A stretch of 64,000 nt of DNA from Periplaneta americana (lineage: Eukaryota; Arthropoda; Insecta; Blattodea; Blattidae), in NCBI RefSeq assembly GCF_040183065.1, contig NC_091120.1, forward strand, positions 22,229,708 through 22,293,707, in the 5' to 3' direction. This document shows positions 57,401-64,000 of this stretch, in pieces. Below the pieces are notes generated by a model. That model saw only the letters and a program-made list of their open reading frames with translations, did no database searches and had not been told where the DNA came from. Every line of letters starts with the position of its first letter. The first letter of the stretch is position 1. The position numbers and the translations under genes are program-made.

Positions 57401-58920
57401 CCATCATCCCCCATTTAATGAATTTTCATTTCCGAAAATGAAAAAAATATGGTACCGGTAATGATTTTATGTGGACTAAAAATTATCCCATTAAGATGAT
57501 GGAAAAATGTTGTAGGTATAGTCACGAAGCATTTGAAATAGCTTACGACTATTTTGCGTTTTGTACAAAAGCGTAAATGCACAACCATCATCCCCCATTT
57601 AATGAATTTTCATTTCCGAAAATGAAAAAAATCTGGTACCGGTAATGATTTTATGTGGACTAAAAATGATCCCATTAAGATGATGGAAAAATGTTGTAGG
57701 TATAGTCACGAAGCATTTGAAATAGCTTACGACTATTTTGCGTTTTGTACAAAAGCGTAATTGCACAACCATCATCCCCCATTTAATGAATTTTCATTTC
57801 CGAAAATGAAAAAAATATGGTACTGGTAATGATTTTATGTGGATTAAAAACTATCCCATTAAGATGATGGAAAAATGTTGTAGGTATAGTCACGAAGCAT
57901 TTGAAATAGCTTACGACTATTTTGCGTTTTGTACAAAAGTGTAATTGCACAACCATCATCCCCCATTTAATGAATTTTCATTTCCGAAAATGAAAAAAAT
58001 ATGGTACCGGTAATGATTTTATGTGGACTAAAAATTATCCCATTAAGATGATGGAAAAATGTTGTAGGTATAGTCACGAAGCATTTGAAATAGCTTACGA
58101 CTATTTTGCGTTTTGTACAAAAGCGTAAATGCACAACCATCATCCCCCATTTAATGAATTTTCATTTCCGAAAATGAAAAAAATCTGGTACCGGTAATGA
58201 TTTTATGTGGACTAAAAATGATCCCATTAAGATGATGGAAAAATGTTGTAGGTATAGTCACGAAGCATTTGAAATAGCTTACGACTATTTTGCGTTTTGT
58301 ACAAAAGCGTAATTGCACAACCATCATCCCCCATTTAATGAATTTTCATTTCCGAAAATGAAAAAAATATGGTACTGGTAATGATTTTATGTGGATTAAA
58401 AACTATCCCATTAAGATGATGGAAAAATGTTGTAGGTATAGTCACGAAGCATTTGAAATAGCTTACGACTATTTTGCGTTTTGCACAAAAGCGTAATTGC
58501 ACAACCATCATCCCCCATTTAATGAATTTTCATTTCCGAAAATGAAAAAAATCTGGTAGCGGTAATGATTTTATGTGGACTAAAAATTATCCCATTAAGG
58601 TGATGGAAAAATGTTGTAGGTATAGTCACGAAGCATTTGAAATAGCTTACGACTATTTTGCGTTTTGTACAAAAGTGTAATTGCACAACCATCATCCCCC
58701 ATTTAATGAATTTTCATTTCCGAAAATGAAAAAAATCTGGTACCGGTAATGATTTTATGTGGACTAAAAATTATCCCATTAAGGTGATGGAAAAATGTTG
58801 TAGGTATAGTCACGAAGCATTTGAAATAGCTTACGACTATTTTGCGTTTTGTACAAAAGCGTAATTGCACAACCATCATCCCTCATTTAATGAATTTTCA
58901 TTTCCGAAAATGAAAAAAAT
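54500..58920. repeat. satellite array, 24 monomers of about 184 bp
   Basis: Twenty-four head-to-tail monomers, nearly identical, counted by the block TGTAGGTATAGTCACGAAGC. Monomer landmarks are TACCGGTAATGATTTTATG, CTTACGACTATTTTGCG, TTTTGTACAAAAGCGTAA and TTCATTTCCGAAAATGAA. Length is 184 or 185 through an A-run, so no frame is kept across units; the recurrent minus-strand 62-residue frames are by-products. It lies in the A-B intron of LRP4. A three-monomer block is duplicated (see findings). Confidence 0.97.
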
Positions 58921-58984
58921 TACGAAATTTTACGATAGGCCTTTCCTACTTGAAAGTAGACAAGATCTTTATTTAACTGAAATC

Positions 58985-59065
58985 ACTAGGATAAATTTCC
59001 ATGCTCAGGACGAGAATCGAACTCGGGATCTCATGATTTGTAGTGACGAATGCTGACAGCTAGAT
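58985..59065 (-). repeat. tRNA-like SINE head next to the satellite
   Basis: On the minus strand CCCGAGTTCGATTCTCG is a B-box/T-arm, preceded by GATCTAGCTGTCAGCATTCG (A-box-like). Boundaries are uncertain. It starts within about 65 bp of the satellite end. Confidence 0.55.
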
Positions 59066-59712
59066 CACGAATCTGTTTGTTATAGAATCTGCTTGTTACA
59101 TCGTCATTTTATAACACTGCTAGATAACATCGCCTGTTGGTTATGCAATTGGCAGAGTCTTGGTGTATCTAGGGTTGCATTGTATTCTGTGAATGCTACT
59201 AAGAAAATATCGTATTCTACACTGACATTGGCATTCTATGGGAGTCTATCACAGCTTTACAACTCTATATAGGAACAGTATGAACAATTCCACATTGCTC
59301 TTTATACTTATAATTGTTAGCATCTGAAGTTTTTGGCTAATTTTGATTATTTTTCCTATTCTTCATGCATAAAGGCATTGTTACACACAGGGTGCGAATT
59401 AATGAGGGATGTGGAGATTTCCCCTCTCTCTGTTGGAAAGTTAACCGCCTCTCATAAAATTATTCATATTAACATTCCTGCCAGGGATAACTTCTGTCCC
59501 CTCACAAAATATAATTGTTTTAATACGAGTATTACTTCATAAAGTATAAAGTAAGCAAAGAAAATTAATAATGTATTATCATTACCGGCAAGCTGACAAC
59601 AATCAATAACTTACTTAGGAATTACACACCTTATCTTAAGCCTGCTCATGGATATAATTATTATTATGATGAAGATGCAAGACAAGCAACTCAGTGCGAC
59701 CAAACGTTGAGC

Positions 59713-59772
<60 letters not shown>
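59713..59772. repeat. (AAT)n microsatellite
   Basis: About 20 perfect units within the A-B intron. Confidence 0.95.
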
Positions 59773-59773
<1 letters not shown>

Positions 59774-60333
59774 TTATATAATAAGGTATTCTCTATCTAG
59801 GATTCTATTCCCCCTCATCAGAAATCTTAATTCGCAACCTGGTTACACAATCCTAGAAAGAATTATATTTCAAGCACATACAACGTAAACATGAATTCAT
59901 TACTTTTGAGAAAAATTTTGTAATATGCGTATGGTTATTCTTTGAAATATAAAATATGAAACACATCGTACAAAGATATCTGGATGGAATTAAATTTATT
60001 GTGTAAAATGAGTATTAACAGAGCCTTCTTTAGTTACAAGCCGGAGAATGGGTAGGTTTGGCAACGCAGAGTGGAGGCGGGAGATTTTGAAGTGATATTG
60101 TGTTTGCTCATTGCTTTCGTTATACGTAACGCGTATTTTTTCAATATGACTTCATGCACAAAAGTAAGATCAAGATTCAGAGTAGTGATGTAAATTATTA
60201 GGGCTTGAAAATAGTATTTTATTGCACTCAATTAACTGTACTTCAGAATACGGCGTAAGTAGGATACTTACATACAAAGGCTGCCACTAAAAATAATTAC
60301 AAAAAAAAAACGTTTTTATTGATAGTACGTAGG

Positions 60334-60416
<83 letters not shown>
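60334..60416. repeat. (TAAA)n microsatellite
   Basis: About 21 tetranucleotide units. The repeated FIYL peptide on the minus strand is a by-product. Confidence 0.95.
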
Positions 60417-62327
60417 GATATTCCTTGCACCGAAAATAATAAAATCAATAATGCAATAAAGGTGTAAGTTTCTACGCAGTATTCTTAAGTTCCATTCAGT
60501 TAAATTTGTGGCTAGCAAATTGACAATGTTTTGCCGCTTAGGCCTAATGTTGTTTCACCTCTGACGTGAAACATGTAGGATATCATATGCATTTTAATTT
60601 CATGTGATTATGTCGTGTTTTTCTATAAATATTTCAAATGTCCAGGAAGCCAGTTTTAGTTTGAACCTGGCCAGCCACCATAACAATACTGTTATCCTAA
60701 ATTATTTGTTATAAACTTTTTAAAATATAATTTTAAATAATTATAACTACAGAAAACAAGCTAAGAATGTAAATTATGCAAATGAGCCTAAAATAAAATG
60801 TAAACAGAAGAAACTATTGACATACCTATTATAATAAAAGTATGAGGATGTAAATGCAGTTAAGCCAAGTAAAAAAATCTATGGAAAAATGAAAAAACAT
60901 ACCTTCAACATAATACTAACAAAACGCAAAATTATCGATTAAGTACATATACAGTATGTGTCAATTAGCGTAAACTCAGTGAACTTTAAATCCTGTAAAT
61001 ACGAAGTGAAAAGAAACATGTTTATATCTAATTTATTACAAAATAAATAATATTAATAAACAAACCTTGAAAACCAACAAAATGATTATATGCATCTACA
61101 AATTATAGGTAGTTCTGACGTATAGCAGGCATTCCGAATCTTCAACAAAACTGCAACATTTATGGGATCACAAAACAGCAGTTTACAATGAATTTGAAAA
61201 CCAACGGCGTAACTTTATTGATATAGGAGGCGAGACCCAACAATTTGACTAGAATTCTGATACACACAAACCACAAATAAGACTATAAAAATGTAGTTAT
61301 ACAATATTTAATATTTAGTAGAATAGTCAATTACTTTGTCATCAATAACCGTAAAAATTGCCTAAGACTGCAATCATTTTATTTTCATTTATTGTCTTGA
61401 TTTTATTGCCAACACCCACATAGTTTATAATACATCAGTAATGAACGTTTGGTACGACCGCAAACATAATTCTATCCACACACACTTATATTGTAACATT
61501 AATTTACATTGAAAACCGGCATTAGCACAAACACGTGTCCTGTATGGTAGGCCTCCGGGTGACAGTTAATTACAGTGTTGCCGACGTATGGTTCCGGCTT
61601 GTAACTAAAGAAGGCTCTGGTACTAATAGTAAAAAAATAATTTTAAAGTTGGCATTCCTGGATATGCCTTGTAGGAAACTTTTAGGCCTACATTTTTTTA
61701 TTATTTACACGGATAATTGTTTTATTAAGTTGTCATTCATTGTTTTTGCTTTCATATTCAAGCTATGAAGGTAAGCAATTGTGAAGGTAAGAAAAAAAAA
61801 TAAATTTCCGAGAAATAGACACCAGCATATGACAGTTTTTTTTCTTTAGAATACACTATTGAGTTGACTGTTCTGGCAACGCTGATGGGTTGCTATGGTA
61901 ACATAAACAAATTGCTGCAACGTGACAGACAGTCAGGTTCCGAAATATTTTCCTTCCTGCGTTCGTAATAGTGCTGCCAGTGTCATTGTAGCCGCCTAAA
62001 TTATAGATACTTGCTATTTCCGATGACTATTTAGAATGGTATTTTAATAATTTGAATCGATCATTATTAAAAGGTACTAAGTCAATTTTGATGACATTGA
62101 TATTTTTTCTGCATTTAATAGACGATTAAACAAACCAGTTATATTCCATGAATGATGTTTACATACAATACAAACATAACTTAACAATTATTAAGCGAGT
62201 ATAACAGTTATCTTCGATTATCTGAATAATGAATAATATGACTGATTCATTTATTTTGACAATTTCCGTCCAGTCACTACTAGTAATTTATTCACATTGA
62301 AAAGTTTTAACCACAGTGACGACTTAC

Positions 62328-62644
62328 CTAATAATGTCTAGAAACACATCTGTGTAATAGATTTTTTGTTTTCTCCAATGGAAGTCGACAGCTATTGCAT
62401 TATGCACATCTGGTATTGGCAGTGTTACATCCCACAGTTCTGGTGTATCCAGTGATACTCTAGCTAGCGTGCTTCTCGTGGCGAACAGAAGGTAGCTGGT
62501 GGGAGATGTGTTGCAGGTCTGTCCGTCCGCACGTAGCACGATGCCCGTTGGGCAAGCACAGGTGTAGCTGGAGGGGGTCCGCAAGCATAGGTGTGAGCAG
62601 CCTCCATTGTTCCTCCCACATGCATTCTCTGCGACGTTGTCCAC
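62328..62644 (-). CDS. Lrp4: LRP4 exon A: EGF module and first propeller blade
   Basis: The exon encodes 105 residues plus two bases. Six cysteines at residues 9, 16, 20, 29, 31 and 44 form an EGF module (NNGGCSHLCL, then CACPTG). A linker follows, then the first blade of the last beta-propeller, ending IYYTDVFLDIIR. The donor is ATTAG|GTAAGTC (phase 2). The chosen acceptor is a strong pyrimidine tract followed by CACTGCAG|GTGGAC at 62645/62644, which starts the exon at VDNVAENACG. The frame stays open upstream to an ATG at 62719, giving a signal-peptide-like run. I regard that as intron, because this EGF normally follows another propeller. An alternative acceptor exists at 62741 (TTTTTATAG|GTTTTG). 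Confidence 0.88.
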
Positions 62645-63162
62645 CTGCAGTGGGTGGGGAACAGAGTCGGACAGACAAACAGCTGCTTTCATGCTGAATA
62701 CAACAGTTACTAATAACATCTTGTAATATTCACTCAAAACCTATAAAAATATTTTTTGTTCTTCAGTATACTCTTTTAACACTTAATTGTCACTAATTAT
62801 AATTTAAATTATTTAAGGAATAAAACAACTTAACATGTCATAATCAGCCACGAAAGTATTGAAAGATGAAGTAAGCAAAGGTGATATTGATTGGCCACTT
62901 TTGTAGCTTCTGAGAGCGGAGAAGTGGGGTTAGGGAAAGATAACCTCGTGACCTATGCGTGCGATATGCCGACCTGAGATAACATTCAGTAGGCTAGGGT
63001 CTATCATCAGTTCAAAAACATTACCGCTCCACGATCTAGATCTTTTATTAAATCTCTGCCTCTGTGCAACGTCACAGTTTGCGTTTGGAGGGAAGAGAGA
63101 TAGCAAAATGTTGTAATGTTTTTTAATACGTACTATACTAACAGCATGAGATTTCTATGGAA
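62645..63162. other. LRP4 intron upstream of exon A
   Basis: Contains the strong exon A acceptor and an in-frame open stretch to 62740. No other exon was recognised. Confidence 0.5.
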
Positions 63163-63540
63163 GATAATACAGGATCGAAGACTCATTCGAGAACGACCGC
63201 ACATTATTGATTGGCGTTGGAGGAATATCACAAAAGTTAAACGCTTTAGAGCAGAGCAAAGACAAATTATCTGTATGAGTCTTCGTTAGATACCGATTTG
63301 ACTTCCCAAAAAATGGTGGCAGAAAAGAAACGATGTTAGAAGGAAACAAGTCCAAAAGGCTTATAATAGTAGATATAGGTTTCGAAACTGGATTTTTTAT
63401 GGTGGTCTACTCATTTATAAAGATGGCTCAAATACTGGTGACTACCACCGAGAAATGAACTCTATCTTCGAGAAATGGTTGAGGGAGCGAGTAATTCCAA
63501 ACTTGCCACCTGCCTCAGTAACAGTGCGAGTCTGCTATGG
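63163..63540 (+). pseudogene. DDE transposase fragment, same family as 32558
   Basis: The frame gives RLIRERPHIIDWRWRNITKV and RFRAEQRQII, then, after stops, IFYGGLLIYKDGSNTGDYHR followed by EMNSIFEKWLRERVIPNLPP and ASVTV. These align with ITVWRRKYLRQIRQYRN, GALIFEFKKTGDYHEEM and EAWFK...LPKLEPGSV of the 32558 copy. It ends just before the second catalytic Asp. In-frame stops make it a fossil. Confidence 0.68.
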
Positions 63541-64000
63541 ACGAAATAATTTGATCATTTAAACTTTATAATGATCAAATACAATTATTATTAGACTTCA
63601 TGGAATTGCCACGAGAATCGTAAGGTTTACTACGCACGCGGTATAGACTGTATGAGAAGGAGACGTGCAACGGATTGAGTATGCCTCTGATGTAAACACT
63701 GAGCAGTATACTGCGGTTACAATAAAACCTTATCCTGCATTCAAGAAATATAATGAATGACATCCTTGAATATGTGCATTGCAGTGAAGAGTTACATAAA
63801 TTTTGAGCGACTGCAAAGTGAACCTCCTCTGGTGGTTACTCAAACAGTTTTTATATATTGGGAAAATGTACGTTCAACATCACACGATGTAGTAGGTGCA
63901 TATTTGAAGAACGGAAAGTCACTACTTTTTTGTACACCAACTTTAGACGTCTTGTCGTGACCTGATAGTATTTAATTTCTAATATGAAGTTGTGAATAGG
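63541..64000. other. no gene seen
   Basis: Right edge of the window. Upstream LRP4 exons are expected beyond it. No exon signal recognised here. Confidence 0.4.

Larger units (their letters stand above)
59066..62327. other. LRP4 intron, nothing recognised but microsatellites
   Basis: Intronic A+T-rich sequence with (AAT)n at 59713-59772 and (AAAT)n at 60334-60416. No exon, RNA gene or transposon terminus was recognised. Confidence 0.45.
42447..62644 (-). other. Lrp4: LRP4 gene, 3' portion, six coding exons
   Basis: Six minus-strand exons (A 62644-62328, B 53628-53407, C 51105-50862, D 49277-49019, E 46165-45741, F 42623-42447) join in phase through GT/AG introns of about 8.7, 2.3, 1.6, 2.9 and 3.1 kb. 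Together they give 1644 coding bases: EGF, YWTD beta-propeller, EGF, transmembrane helix, NPNY-bearing cytoplasmic segment and proline-rich end. The domain order, the final EGF (HNGGCTHLC then CACPDTPDDRPC) and the tail match LRP4 as I know it, not LRP5/6, which carry LDLa repeats before the membrane. Vertebrate LRP4 is the agrin co-receptor with MuSK at neuromuscular synapses and modulates Wnt signalling; fly LRP4 acts in synapse organisation. It is a single-pass surface receptor. LDLa repeats and the earlier propellers must lie upstream of the window. The introns are full of transposons. Confidence 0.9.

Noticed and set aside
54824..57407. Four nearly identical 62-residue minus-strand frames, as if a gene family
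   Set aside because: They recur at the satellite period. Monomer length (184-185) is not a multiple of three, the frames are broken in most monomers, and no splice or start context is conserved.
54500..58920. CRISPR-like array
   Set aside because: Units are contiguous with no unique spacers, units are about 184 bp, and the context is a eukaryotic intron.

Overview
This is a eukaryotic, A+T-rich, intron- and transposon-dense window, almost certainly from an insect. The single host gene I can support is on the minus strand. It is the 3' part of an LRP4-type low-density lipoprotein receptor-related protein gene, in six coding exons between 62644 and 42447, all joined by GT/AG introns whose phases agree. 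The exons encode an EGF module, a YWTD beta-propeller, a second EGF module, a transmembrane segment, an NPxY-bearing cytoplasmic segment and a proline-rich C-terminus: 547 residues plus stop. The N-terminal exons must lie beyond the right edge. A cockroach (Blattodea, perhaps Periplaneta) is my best guess at the organism. It rests on remembered similarity of the LINE and SINE families to cockroach repeats and was not checked.

Everything else I recognise is mobile or repetitive DNA. Positions 1-42446 (downstream of the gene) hold a partial hAT-type element and a LINE tail, a MULE with a FLYWCH-type remnant and 9-bp target-site duplications (TSDs), tRNA-derived SINEs, a hAT-like element with 8-bp TSDs, a PIF/Harbinger-like element with a nested MITE, a deleted Tc1 element, a composite mariner-like element with a LINE fragment inside, a ten-unit tandem array near 18 kb, a poly(A)-tailed foldback at 25.6 kb, a mariner interrupted by a MITE (30-31.7 kb), a broken DDE transposase (32.5-33.9 kb), several foldback MITEs and many trinucleotide microsatellites.

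Positions 42447-62644 are the gene. Its introns carry a 24-copy, about 184-bp satellite (54.5-58.9 kb), a second poly(A)-tailed foldback containing two head-to-head tRNA-like sequences (48.3-48.9 kb), a 5'-truncated LINE with 12-bp TSDs (49.5-50.5 kb), and two repeat families that occur as inverted pairs in introns flanking exons C-E. Positions 62645-64000 hold intron sequence with another fragment of the DDE transposase family.

No prokaryotic genes, CRISPR arrays, rRNA or convincing functional tRNA genes were seen. Most open frames here are fortuitous (microsatellite, satellite or transposon frames). I did not find a new multi-gene system. The most interesting items are the intronic satellite with a 552-bp higher-order duplication, the two retroposed palindromes with 12-bp TSDs, and the inverted repeats bracketing LRP4 exons.
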